The notes beneath the pieces are model-generated. The model saw only the letters and a list, made by a program, of their open reading frames with translations. It searched no databases and was not told where the DNA came from. A DNA stretch of 64,000 nt from Diploscapter coronatus (taxonomy: Eukaryota; Nematoda; Chromadorea; Rhabditida; Rhabditidae), in the NCBI GenBank assembly GCA_964036155.1, contig OZ038422.1:85707201-85771200 (forward strand). The letters run 5' to 3'. Below, one piece after another: positions 1 through 11,392 of this stretch (the first letter of the stretch is position 1; each line of letters opens with the position of its first letter). Made by a program: the position numbers and the translations under genes.

Positions 1-701
1 AACAACAATCTAAGGACCGAATTCAGAACTACAAATACAAAATAGGACATTTTCGAGAGTCATACCGGTAGAAATTAAACTAGACGGTAATCCGTCATAA
101 ATCCAATCTATGCCAAAATTATCATCAATGTTTGACAGGGAGTATGAATATGCTATCGTTATTTCATATTACCTAGGACAATTCATCAGTTTGAATTATT
201 TTGGAGTTATGGTAAAAGAATCTAAGTTTTAATTCAAATGATAGAAGATGATATAGTAGAACCGGTAGAGTTTACCCAAGTGTGCATGTAGAATATTGAA
301 AAATTCGAAGATACATCCGGAATTGGCTTAAGGAAGTTAAGAATGGAAAAACAACAACAACAACAGCAATCTTTGGAGGTCCAAGTTTGGCCCGAAGGAT
401 TGAAAGAAATAGAGTTAGGGGAACATTCAGATTTCTCAGGAATTCAATAATTTTTGAACTTGAAAGTTGGAGAATGAAATTTAAATTTTGGCTTGAAAAA
501 TGGTAATCTAAACAAGTAGTGCCATGATAGAACGGTATCATATAAAATAATGAGAAGAATCTCCCATAATATTTCATATTCAACTATACTGAAATGTTAA
601 TACTTTGCCAAATCGTAGAAACATTTGTTAGTGGAATTGACAATTTAAAAGACTGCCTTGATTTTGTCCAGTTTTTTTTTATCGAGCTTGCCTTTAATAA
701 C
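1..701. other. Flank with no supported gene
   Basis: No exon with matching splice signals was found. There is a short AAC-type trinucleotide run near 349-372. An open frame on the minus strand (272-583) has no recognisable domain and no splice context, so it is not called. This stretch lies 3' of the minus-strand PABIR-like gene. Confidence 0.4.
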
Positions 702-3700
702 TCACAATTCCTCTCCGTCCTCGCGGAGCGGAGCCTCTTCAGCGGCTTTCAGTCTTTCCGCCAAATCATCTGCATCCATGGGGTCATCGCCTAAAATTTA
801 AAATTAAAAAAATAAAGTAAATTTATATTTTAATCGTTTTAATTAATATTTTCAGAATTATAGCGCTATCACATGAAATATATGTGAAAAGAAAAACGAA
901 ATAAAGTGCCAAATTATTTGATCTGAAAGGGGTATAAAATGTTTTCTAAAGGAGTATTAGCGTAAAGTTTTCAAACTTGAATCGTACTGGTAGAAAGATG
1001 CGGAGTGGAAGGCAGCTCGTCGCAGGACGAGTCGACACTCGAGCGACGCAGAGGGTCGTCGAAGTCCGGCTGCGAGCGACGCGGTCTGCAAAGCGCCAGA
1101 GGACGTACTCCTATTTCCGAACTAAAGTTTAAAAATTAAAATCTCAAAAATTGCATTTTTTTAAATTTGCTATTTCTAGTTCTAGACTAATAGTTTCCAT
1201 TATCTGAAAATTAGAAATTTTAATAATGAAATGATTTTCTCGAATTTTTAGATATTTTCTAACTGAAGTGCGTTATAAAAGGAGAGAAAACAAATTCTCT
1301 ACATTTATCAAACGACAATATTTTACACGACCAAAACAGGCAATTGTTGAAATGACGTGATGACGTGAGGATGTGCGCGCTAAAGTTAGGGATAAACGAG
1401 GATGAGAAAGTAGGGAGAATAGTGTGGACAAAGATAGCTCGCGTCATTTCTCAGTTGCCATCAAAACGTTTTCCAACATTTTCTTTATATTGTTTGATAA
1501 ACTTAAAAGAAAAAAAACTAACGCATTATTTGGATGAGCGAATGGCTGGTGTTGTGGACTGGGCGCACTGAACGCGGTGCTGCTCGTGGTGGCGGCGCTC
1601 GTCAAAGTCGACGAACCCGAAGTGACCGTCACGGCTGTGGGATAGGGGAAGGAACGGTCCGTCACCAGAGGAGATGTCGAGTTCGTACGGGCCAGAGCTG
1701 AGGGGCCGCAAGCTCTGGAATTTCAAGAGCTTATAATAATGTTATTGAAATTTTGAATAGTTTCCCTAGACTACCTATCTTTTGCAAATATTTGCCAGTG
1801 AGCAGTAAAGCTAGATTTTGGTTTAGAAAGACTCGAATAAATTATCTGATTTGAAAAAAATTCTTATTACAAATGGAAATTAAAATTCAATTTTGAACGT
1901 TGATATAAAATCCAAGTTTGAAGTGGTTTTTTTTTTTTTTTTTTTTTTAAATTAAAGAATTTTTCAACCTCTTTATTTCCAGGTCTCCCAAAACGACAGC
2001 AGAAGGAAGCGCTCTTTTCCTGGAGGTGATCGGGGAGGCACTGCGACTAAAAGGACATTTTTTTTAAAAGAAATCAGCATAAAAATTGAACCTAATGAGA
2101 GTGGGCCTTTTTGGGCTAGCAGTGGGGCTCGGGCTGGGCGAGTAGGGAATATTCGGGCGGACGACTTGTTGAGTTGAGGGGGAGTAGCATTGCTAAATTG
2201 TTTCTATGTATGGATGGAAAGCCTATACACTTTTCCAAAAAAGAAAATATTGCTAAAAATTAGCATAAGAGCATCTTCTTTCGAAGTTTCGGGTAAAGTG
2301 AACCTCATGCGAGTCCTTTTTATTTTCATAATAAGAATAGCTTTAGGGTTTTTTTCCAGAAAATAAATATTTCGAAAATTGAACGTAAAATCATAATTTT
2401 TCAAGTTTTGAGTAAACTAGACCTTGTGCGTGTCCGGGTTTCTAGTAGGAGAAGGCGAGCAGGAGTGCGGCATGAACATGTTGTTAGTGACGATGGAGAT
2501 CGGCTCACCGACTCCGAAAGAGCGCGCGCGGTGACGGTGCTCCTGAAATGTTTAATTTCTAGTTGTTGGAATTCTGAAATCTCTCACCCCCGATCCAACC
2601 GGCGAGCCTTCAATGAAAATGTCGTCGAATCCAGAGGACACTTTTTGAGAGGCCTGAAATAAGTCGAAATAAGAAGTCTGAATAAAATATGACAAAGTAA
2701 TGCCATTTCAAAAATGAAATAATTCTGAAGAAAATCACTTCTCTGTCAATGTCTATTTCCTTTTAAAAATACCAGTTTTGAAAATTCACATAAACTACCT
2801 GAACGAGCCGTTCGTGTGTGACTTCATTATCCAGCGAGCAATTGGACTCTCTTCGGATTTTCTCGATGATACTTCGAGGTGCGTCGATCGGGCGGGCACC
2901 AGGCCCGATAGACGGAGGGCGATCGTCGCTCTGGAAATTTAATATTGAAAATGTCAAAATTTTCAATCTTTAGCGGTTTTTAATATTTCTTCGGAAAACA
3001 TAGACTTCTAAATAAACTATAATTTGCACAGAAATCATTAAAGAAGCAATAGATTTGAATAAATCAACAATTCGATTTGATTAAAAATTAACTATCTTTT
3101 AGAAAGTTCAATTTAATTTTCACGAAAATCTAAACAATTCTCACCCTCGCTCCCCTGCTGCTCTTCCTGCTCAGTCCATCCTCTCCGTCAATGGATTCGG
3201 CTCCGGTCGTGAGCACGGACTCTTCAGACGAGGACGAGTCGGACGAGACGCGGCGTTTCCTGTCCGTTCTGTATTTTATTTCGAGAACATAAATGTTAGG
3301 ATCTACACGTTATTTCTCAGTTGCCAATTAATTGGCTGAACTGAGTTTAGAACTCTAAAGCGTTAAGTCCAACTCCCAGAAAATAGTTCTGGCCTCTGGA
3401 TTTTATAGACATTTCTAACTTAAGATATTGTTTCTGAAAACCCGTCATTCTCAAATAACGTCAGGATTTTGACTAAATTCAGAAAACTAACCGAAATTTC
3501 TCCCGTCTCTCGGCCGTCGTCATGAAAGAGCCGTCCAAAGAAGAGCGAGACGACGTCTCTGAGTCCGGCAGATTCAGAAATTCAGGTCTTTGAAAGAACC
3601 CAGTGAGGCTCGAACAGGGAGATGCCTGGCTGATCGAGAGGAATCTGGAATGATTTTCAATTTACACTTGATTCTCGCACAAATGAAAATTTACGGTGAC

Positions 3701-4174
3701 TGTCTGCTCGCGCTGTTCGTATCGACAGGCTCCTGCTCGCTGAGAAAAGAGCTGTTGGATGGGGTTGGCGAGGAACAGGCAACGAGAGAACTGTCTTTGT
3801 CTATTGCTGCTGAAAAATATTGATGGTTTAAGAGCACGTTCATGCTCCGCTCACGCTTAAGTGAACATAAAGACATAAAGAAATAGTATGCGAAGGTGAA
3901 CGAGAAAAAGAGCATGTCTTCTTTGTGTATCTCGCTCTTATGTGCTATTTTTCTGCTCACGTGAGTGGAGTAATAACGCGCTCTCGTCAGAGTCCGAATT
4001 TGGTATTTTTCTATTTGTAAGAAATGTTCGAAAGTATCGATTTCTCTTGATCGAGATAATGACGATAAGTGGGCAAATAGTGTTGTTGTTGAAGTGATAA
4101 TTGAATGGCAATTAAAATTTACCTGGCAGCGTCTCGTCCTCCCTGTTGACGATGAGTTTGGGTTCAGATGCCAT
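702..4174 (-). CDS. PABIR/FAM122-like inhibitor of PP2A-B55 (multi-exon)
   Basis: The start codon is at 4174-4172 (protein begins MASEPKLIVN) and the stop at 704-702. Coding blocks on the minus strand lie near 4135-4174, 3692-3780, 3495-3590, 3150-3270, 2806-2940, 2583-2655, 2440-2550, 1985-2048, 1560-1714, 988-1085 and 702-790. The core IIEKIRRESNCSLDNEVTHE, then VSSGFDD, matches the conserved helix region of FAM122A/PABIR1 (IKQEEG..LINRETVHERE..). It is followed by an SPSPTR-like block and a basic SASPIT-RKRALPS block, both also typical of that family. Known family members bind the B55 subunit of PP2A and inhibit it; that role is inferred here. The protein is otherwise low-complexity, Ser/Asp-rich and acidic at the C terminus. 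Introns hold a small inverted-repeat element (3832-3983) and one copy of a dispersed repeat (1341-1459). Exact junctions of the 5' exons are uncertain. Confidence 0.72.
1341..1459 (+). repeat. Dispersed repeat, copy 1 (inverse copy at 4903-5040)
   Basis: This intronic segment, starting near caattgttgaaatgacg and ending catttctcagttgcc, matches the reverse complement of 4903-5040. Shared features include the gaaatgacg start, a gatgtgagg block, a gtagggagaa block and the terminal atttctcagttgcc. Identity is partial, with small indels, so the copies are old. Confidence 0.6.
3832..3983. mobile_element. Small TIR element (MITE-like) in a PABIR-gene intron
   Basis: The left arm, gagcacgttcatgctccgct, is an imperfect inverted copy of the right arm, agtggagtaataacgcgctc: roughly 19 of 24 positions pair when extended to the CACG/CGTG ends. 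The element is about 152 bp, has no coding capacity, and lies wholly inside an intron. Confidence 0.5.
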
Positions 4175-5691
4175 GACGATCGATTTGGTTGACGCTGACA
4201 ATTCAGAAGGCAGATGGCAGAAAGGCCGGCCTCAAGCGGCTGTCTCGACTGGATTATCGATTTTTGGCGAGATTGTCTGCAAGATAATCCAATTAGAACG
4301 CAGAAAAATAGGCTTATTGAAAAGACATCCTGTTATAAAATAGGAAGATTTGAGGAAAAGGTGAACTTTACAAGGAGGTACACTTGACAGAGAAAACAAC
4401 GCGGCAAACAACAATGAATCGATCGATAATTCGGTGAAACGCAGGGTGCAAAACGATCGAAGGAGGAGCTTGCGTTTTAGCGAGTGTTCAGGGTCAAGCG
4501 GAGAAAAAATTGATGAAAGGGGAGCGGAACGGAGAGAGGACTGCAAGCGACTGGGCTGGACCGCTCTCAAATGAGCGGTGGAAAGGGGAACGAGCGCGAG
4601 CAATCGATAAGTGCAATAGCAGCGATAGATGGATTGAATGGAACGGCGAAAGGGGGAGGGGGAGTGTATTGAAGAAGACTAGCACAGAGCAGTCAGGTGG
4701 GGGTGTGTTTCCCGCAGACATTCTCGCTCTCCTCTTGTCTCGCGCTTGGCGCTTCGAATATAAACTAACAGACTAGGTAAAATTTAAAAAAAAAAATTAT
4801 GGAAATCTAAGCGAACAAAAACTAGTCAAATAGCTTCAAATGTCAACATGCGAAGTATGCTCGAATGCTAAATGAAATGAAACGATCCATTCAGAGTTTA
4901 ACGGCAACTGAGAAATGGTCGGGAACAACGTGAGGACGTGAACTATCTTTTCCCAAACTATTTCTCCCTACTTTCCTTTCCTCGCCTATCTCTAACTATA
5001 GCGAACTCCTCACATCATACCGTCATTTCAAAATTGTCGATCTAGCAATAGAGCACGATTTCAAATGGATCGATATTCAGTTTTTTTTATTAAAAACGTA
5101 CAAGATGACTTTAATTTAGCATTTAGAGTTTGATCTTTTCATATGAAAGCATCTGCCCCAGTCATATCAGAGCAACTTCAAGAATAGCTATAATGACTAG
5201 AAAGGACAAAAGCTCAGAGTCAAGTGACTAAAAATTTAACAAGGCATCGAAATAATTGTATAGTTACGCATTCCAGTCAGGCACATCCATTTTTTTCATT
5301 AACGAAAAATTATAAACTGCGATGAAAAATAATAATTATGATGAAGATCGACCTCAAAGAATTTATTTCCGGGATGAATAAACGAGACAACTGAAGTTTT
5401 TGCTGAAAATTGTTCGAACCTTCAAATTCATATACATACATATGAGCATACATCAATTTTCTAGTAATTCACGTTGAAGAACGCATTTTAGAACTTTATT
5501 AAATCTGGCCTTAACATACCTAGATTGAAAGTAATCAAATCCGATTCTTCGAAAGTTACACATAGAAAACAAACGGACATAATACACAACTTGTAGAAAT
5601 TAGAATGGAAACGTTTTAGAATATTTGAAGTTTGAGAAAACGATAACCCATTGACTCGGCTGTGTTGCTCTCGACCACTCGAAATCTCGAA
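4175..5691. promoter_or_regulatory. Divergent intergenic region between the PABIR-like and one-TM genes
   Basis: No exon was found. The region contains a purine-rich GA tract (about 4490-4690) with a short hairpin, accgctc/gagcggt, near 4560-4580. It also holds the inverse copy of the dispersed repeat (4903-5040). Because the two flanking genes point away from each other, both promoters should lie here, but no specific core promoter could be assigned. Confidence 0.35.
4903..5040 (-). repeat. Dispersed repeat, copy 2
   Basis: Reverse-complement partner of 1341-1459. It begins ggcaactgagaaatgg and ends cgtcatttcaaaattg. A shorter shared end, atttctcagttgcc, also appears near 3313-3327, which suggests a third remnant. 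Confidence 0.6.
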
Positions 5692-6467
5692 ATGACGACA
5701 TCTTCTTCGCAGTCGGTCGAGATTCCCTCCGACATTTCGAAAGACGAAGTGCTCGAAGCGATTGCCGTCATTCGCAAAACTCGCGAGCAGAAGGAAGTTG
5801 CTGCAAGATTTTCTTAGTTCTGGTTATCGAAGAAAGCAGTAAAAAACTCCTGAAAGAAAACGTTTCCATTCAGCTGATCTATTCAAAATCGCACTGATCA
5901 GACGTTCCTCATCAGCTTGAATAGACAACGTTTTTCTTACCGTAAATATGTCTACTTTTGACGAACTTTAAAATCACGCCGAAATAGCCAACCCGATTTC
6001 AGATATCGAAGCTCGCAGCAACGTCTCAATTCTGGTGCGCGACTTCAGCTCCCGTACCAAGTCCCACTTCTTTCGTTCAACCCTCTGATTTCTCTGCAGC
6101 CTTTCGTCGAATTGTCCTCTTCTCGGCCTGTATTATTGTGGCTCACCTTTCTATGGCACTCGTCTTCAGGTATTCGATTTTTACTCCGATTTCCTTTCTT
6201 CGGGAATAAACGTAGGACGTTTCGAAACCATAAGGTTCATAAGGTCGCGATATTGCAAATTTTCATGATCTATAATCCGTCAAAGTTGAAAAATTGTTAT
6301 TTTTCTGAAAACAAAATTGAATTCAGAGAATCGACGTGTCATCTGTTGGAAGAATAAGCGAATTCTACAAGACGGAAATAGACGACGAACGAATTATCGA
6401 ACTTGAACGAGAACTATCCGCTCCCTTCACACAATTCCCCAAATTTACGAACAGCGTTCCCATATAG
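5692..6467 (+). CDS. Small one-transmembrane protein, unrecognised
   Basis: Three-exon model. Exon 1 starts at ATG 5692 and ends before gttgct near 5798, encoding a Ser-rich acidic N terminus with an amphipathic stretch (VLEAIAVIRKTREQKE). Exon 2 starts after gatttcag near 6001 and ends at the gtattc donor near 6168. It carries a hydrophobic segment, IVLFSACIIVAHLSMALVF, that looks like a single membrane helix. Exon 3 uses an acceptor ending cagag (about 6330) and runs to TAG 6465-6467. An aataaa signal lies near 6500. The intron between exons 1 and 2 holds an inverted repeat. No family was recognised, and the frame-preserving last acceptor is a choice, so the model is moderate at best. Confidence 0.45.
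5852..5940. repeat. Intronic inverted repeat
   Basis: agaaaacgtttccattcagc on the left pairs imperfectly with the region ending ttgaatagacaacgtttttct on the right. It would form a hairpin within the first intron of the one-TM gene. It has no coding content. Confidence 0.45.
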
Positions 6468-8212
6468 ATCGATTTGTTAAGACTCTAGCAGAGCATTTCA
6501 ATAAAGATATTTAAAATTTTTCTGTAGCTTCACTATTCACTAATTTCGAAAATATCCCTGACTAGACGAAGAAAACAAAAAAGAAAGAATTTTCTCGATC
6601 AAGGCAACAAAAATTCGTTTTTTGTTTCGACGTTCTTCCAAATTCTTCTCCGCCACGCAAGAATTTTGTAATTATCCCCGCGAAATTGTTGGTTTGTGAA
6701 AGATAAAGTAGAATTCTCACATCAATTCTCGATTCTCACTTCTCTGTGTTGCGAGAGTGCTGATCGAGAATTTATGGGCCGAGATGAGATTGAATAAAAT
6801 TTTATAGGAATGTGTAAGGAGAAGGGGAAGGGAAGGCGGAACGGATATTCGGCGGATATAAATGTGTGGATTTGAAGACTAGCAGATTCAATAATCTACA
6901 CATCCTTGTCGAGTCTCTTTATTGACGAAGACACAAAATTCAACATTTCCAAAAATGAGCTTCAATGCTAGACCATTGAAAAGGTCCTTTAACAATAGTA
7001 TGTTAGAATAGAGCACATTTAACATATCTATTTGTCGATATTAAGTTATTTATCCTCCCTCTCTCTCTCTCTGCTTTGCTTTTATGTTTCTTTCATATAT
7101 CTTCTCCCTAAGGAACCCTTTCTCTTCGCGCATTTTTGCCCCAACTTTTTTTTCTAGCGTCGAGCTTTCGACTTTCAGCACAATTTTATGCCCTTGTTTT
7201 CTCTCGGACCCTTCTATTTTTTCTCTGCTTTCCCATTCAAGTTCAACTTCTTCCTTCTTGCTCTAAGAAGCTGTTGGTCAATATCATTTACTACTTTATC
7301 ACGATATTTAACATATTATTTTCTATCAATAATAATAGTCATTATCATACTCGTATCATTTTTGTCAATAAACAATATCTTTACTTTAGTATCTGACCGT
7401 TAGTATTTACTTACACTTTACCCCAACAGCGCTTGGTTTCCTTGGATACAAAAACCAGTAAACCGAAAATTGGTATCTAGTTCGGTGCCGTTTGTTCACG
7501 CTATCCCGAATTTTTAATCCGTTTAAAATTCTTCTGACATGTTTGTTTTTGGTTCGGCGTCTTGCATTAAGTACGTATGTATAGAATTTCGCTTGAATTT
7601 GTGTGTCAATGTGAAAAGTGGGGCTTTATTTCAGAGACGAAGTTGTGTCCTTTTCCATAAATGCAGAATTCATTCGGTCATGATGCGTATCAAATGTGCT
7701 TCGACATATATATATATATATATATTCTGGCATGCTCTAAGCACTAGCTACTAAAGGACTGCTGCGTGCATTTATTGCTCTATTTGCCCTATAATGTCAT
7801 AAATGGGCCGAGACCGATAAAGCCCAGGCCTAACCACCACTACCAGCAGGCTCACCTATTTTCTGCTTCACTTCCTTTCGCGTATACAAATTTTAAGCCC
7901 CGATTCATGTTACTACGCTGTTAGAGAACTCTTTATTCTGCTATTCTACTACTTTAAGATTTCAAGGTAAACCTTTTACTTTATAGCTTGTGTGGTTTGT
8001 CTTACTGATTGATAAGGTCAAAAGTAAGAGTGCTCGCTATGGGCTGAATAATTATGAATTCAAACGGGAAATGATATAAGAAAAAAAAAACCGCTTCAGA
8101 TAGGATCAACTTGTCCGAGTTCGGTAACATCGGGGGTAGAAAAAAAGTCTGAGCGCTGGAAGTGACAGGTCGCCGTCTCTAGCCTGTCTCCGTCTCCCTA
8201 TCTCTATTTCGC
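6468..8212. other. Long intergenic region, one possible short first exon
   Basis: A TATA-like gatataaatg lies at about 6855. About 95 nt downstream is a short frame starting ATG 6955 (MSFNARPLKRSF) that reaches a potential gtatgt donor. No convincing partner exon was found, so no gene is called. Simple repeats are present: a CT run near 7060-7075 and a TA run near 7708-7728. The segment 8090-8212 is probably the 5' flank of the lactamase-like gene. Confidence 0.35.
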
Positions 8213-10685
8213 ATGTGCAGCCAACCATCATTTCCATTTCGCTCGACTCCTCTCGCCATTGCATTCATCGTTTTTCTTCTCCCAATGACTGTGTCAACCG
8301 TGGCAGACGATTTGTACCTAGCTGGTGCGGCTGATGACAAATACGCTTCCCTGCAAAATGTTTTCAGGTAAGAAAAAGGTTTCCGGCAAATCTAGAAAAA
8401 AAAAACAAAATATTGGGCCGATCATATTCTTATCTTTTCACGCCTTAGGAAAAAATCGCGCCTATTAGAATCTATGAGTCTATGGCAGTGCAAATGTTTT
8501 CATTATCTTTCAAGTATGATACTAGTTAGATTGTTGTCAGAGAAAACTTCGAATTGGGCCTTGAAAGAGCGGGTGCAGCTTTTGCCGTGTTCAAAGATGG
8601 AAAGCTGGTGTGTGACTTGTACGGAGGAACAGCCAACGAAACCAACGGACAGAAGTGGACGAAGAAGTCCATGAGTGTGCTCTTTTCCACTACGAAGGTA
8701 AATATTGTTGATGCCGAAATCTGGGAGGCGTGCAAAGTGATGCAGTTATTTTTAGTGGTTAGAAAATCGGGAAATATCACGCGAAAAGGAGAGAGACTGG
8801 CGCCTAAATCGCTTATTTCTCCTCTCATTTTAGACCTCCCAAATTTCGGCATAAACAATAATCAAAATAATTTCTCCAACTTCAAACATCAACTTCAGTC
8901 GATTTCTGCGACAGTCCTGGCCGGAGTGCTCAATGCGAATAAAGTCTCCTACGACACAAAGGTTGCATCGATCTGGCCGGAATTCGCCCAACATGGCAAA
9001 CAAGAGATTACAATCAAACAAGTCTCTCTTCATCAGGCAAATAATCTCTTCAGTTACACTCGTAGTTTACAGTTTGTTTATGTGTAGTTTCATCAGCCAC
9101 ATCATGCGGGGTGTTCATTTATAATTTTCCCATTTATTTTTTGAACAAAAATTTTCCTAATAATTATTCCAAAAACGGTTAATGGGAATCAATTCTCGAG
9201 AGTGGGAGAAACGTGAAAATTTATGATTTCATCAGTTTCCATTTTAGGGTAAATTCGAGCATACCGGTAACGGGCATTTTTCCTGACTTGGTCGCAAAAA
9301 ATCAAAAAAAAAAAAACTTCTAATAATTTTTACAAACTCAGATGAAAAATATGCAGAATTTTATGCTGATTTCGAATCTGAAAACCGTCTTTAATTTTCT
9401 TCGATCCGAAGCTTTTTGTGCTCGAAAAATCGCTGGCCAATGTCAAGAAAAAACCTAGAAACTTACCCGACCACCAATATGCCGAAGGTGTATTGCAGCT
9501 AGAAAGTGGATGAAGCCAGACATTTTCACATTCCTTCCACTCTCAAGAATTGATTCTCATTGATTGTTTCCCGAAATAGTTATTAGGAAAATTTGTATCC
9601 AAACAATAAATGGAAAAAGAATTATAAATGAAACCCTGTATTTGCAGGCGGGACTAACTTACTCTGACGAGAAAGTTACACAGGAATATGTAAAAGACTG
9701 GCGAAAAATGAGCGAATATTTCGAAAAAGCCACACCTGTTTGGACGCCCGGAACAGCGTCTGGATATCATGCTCTAACAATTGGGTTCTTATTCGATCAA
9801 ATAGTTAGAAGGATTGATCCGCAAAAGAGAGGGCTCGTCCAGATTCTAAACGAAGACTATATTGATAAATATGGTGAGCCATTATTGGGTTATTATCTTC
9901 GAAAATTGTACTTTTAAGATATCGAAGATCTATCGATTGGACTAAAGAAGCCCTGCGATAACTACCGCGTTGCTAGATTGAGGCTGCCTACTGAGGACGA
10001 GATCCAGAAAGACGGAGCTGCCCAACCTATCGCTTTTGAAAGATATTCCCTATCGGATAACATTCACAATCAGAAGCTATATGAGACTTGGGATTGGATC
10101 AAAATTGAACATGTATGGATTTTTCCCATAAATTTCTAATCTAATATTTTATATTCAGTATAACTTGTATGAAAACCGATTGCTTCCGATGCCTTCGAAT
10201 ATGGGGATCGGCAATGCGCGATCTCTAGCTCAATTTCACTCTTTGCTCGCCACGAAAAGTGTCTTTAATCAGTCATTTTACGATTTGCTTAAGGTAAATT
10301 TTCATTTAAAAAAATGAATCCTTTAAATAGGTGATAAATGGCACTTTAGGAACCAGTCCTTCTCGAAGAAATGGATGTCGTGAATCAATATGAAGAAAGC
10401 AAAGCGTATGGATATCAAATGACAAAGAACCCATTGGTTAGTCCAATTATTTTATTACATATAATAGATATAATTTTGAAGCGATACGATATCTTTTTTT
10501 TATTATTTCAGGATCAATGGGTTTTTGGTCACTCTGGCTATGGGGGTCAGAACGTTCGAGTAGACGTCCACAATGGCTTGTCATATGCGTACGTCACTAA
10601 CGAGCTGAAAATCGCCGATGCAGATTTCGTGATTCCCTGGAAGCGATTAGTCGACGAGCTCTACAATATCATCAAACAAACATAG
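8213..10685 (+). CDS. Secreted serine beta-lactamase-like protein (LACT family)
   Basis: Eight exons, total 1266 nt, about 421 residues: 8213-8367, 8541-8697, 8899-9036, 9648-9873, 9919-10112, 10159-10293, 10350-10436 and 10512-10685. The upstream ATG at 8213 was chosen because it adds a hydrophobic signal peptide (PLAIAFIVFLLPMTVSTVA) in frame. Family motifs are in order: the S-x-x-K nucleophile site (FSTTK at the exon 2/3 join), the SLHQAGL segment, a Y-containing SGYHALTIG segment, and FGHSGYGGQ in the position of the KTG-like triad. Family members are class C beta-lactamase/esterase-fold hydrolases; the nematode substrate is unknown. Intron 3 (9037-9647) must use a GC donor (CATCAG/gcaaat) to keep the conserved LHQAGL, and most of it is a TIR element. 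The acceptor of exon 5 (ttttaag) also lacks the usual C. Confidence 0.85.
9037..9647 (+). other. GC-AG intron in the lactamase-like gene
   Basis: The donor is CATCAG/gcaaat and the acceptor tttgcag. Reading through the donor soon meets stop codons. The only in-frame GT upstream (CAA/gtctct) would delete SLHQ, which is conserved in the family just before AGL. Confidence 0.75.
9108..9636. mobile_element. Non-autonomous TIR element inside intron 3 of the lactamase-like gene
   Basis: The two ends are inverted copies over roughly 110 bp. The left arm reads gttcatttataattttccc, then a run containing ttttcctaataattatt and gggaatcaattct. The right arm, reverse-complemented, carries ttcatttataatt, ttttcctaataactatt and gagaatcaattct. 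The element is about 530 bp and non-coding. Target-site duplications are not clear. Confidence 0.65.
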
Positions 10686-11392
10686 GATGCTCAATTGTTG
10701 TGTAAACAGGGCTGTAAATAATGGCACATATTATCTAGACGCTCTAAGTTGTTCGAATCTGCCAATCATTAATGGGTTCTAGGTTTTCATAATCGTTACT
10801 TTTGTACTTTATTAGAAGTTATGTTTAGATCTTTAAATGATAGTGAATGAAGTTATTGCCTTGATCTAAAATGTGCCAAGTAAATTCGATGCCGCCGCAT
10901 TGACACTTCAGGGTATTAGAGAGGAAGATATCGAACGATGCATAAAGATACGCTAAAAATAGTAAAATATGATTGATTGATAATGTCTATCTATCATGCT
11001 TTGAAGTGATATAATAATAAGTCACATCTCAACAAGGCATGAAAAACCTAAGAAAGACGGAGATTTGCGTGGTCGAGAAAAGCGCCGAGGCAGACCGGTT
11101 GTGTGTGGCTGATTGCTGCTGCAACTGCGCAATCACCGCCTTGTAAGGCGTGCCTCTTTTCTTCCCTTTCCCTCCTTACCCTTCGATTTCTAACTTCTCT
11201 ACCCTCTGTCTTCAATAAGTTTCGATCCGAAACGACCTTCATGTCACTTCGTCCACCCACAACATAACTACTTTACTCAAGAATAAATTACACGTGCGCA
11301 TTGTTATTTTGGTTGGTTTCCGCGCCTTTTCTTTCAATTTTGTTTTCATACTCGTTTTTTCCTTTATTTTTTCAGGATTTTTTAATCTAAAA
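10686..11392. other. Intergenic, no gene seen
   Basis: 3' flank of the lactamase-like gene and 5' flank of the next plus-strand gene. A strong acceptor, ttttttcag, ends at about 11375, 18 nt before the next ATG, and could be a spliced-leader trans-splice site. No coding block with splice context was found. Confidence 0.45.

Noticed and set aside
272..583. 103-residue minus-strand open frame
   Set aside because: No domain, no splice sites, AT-rich composition; likely chance.
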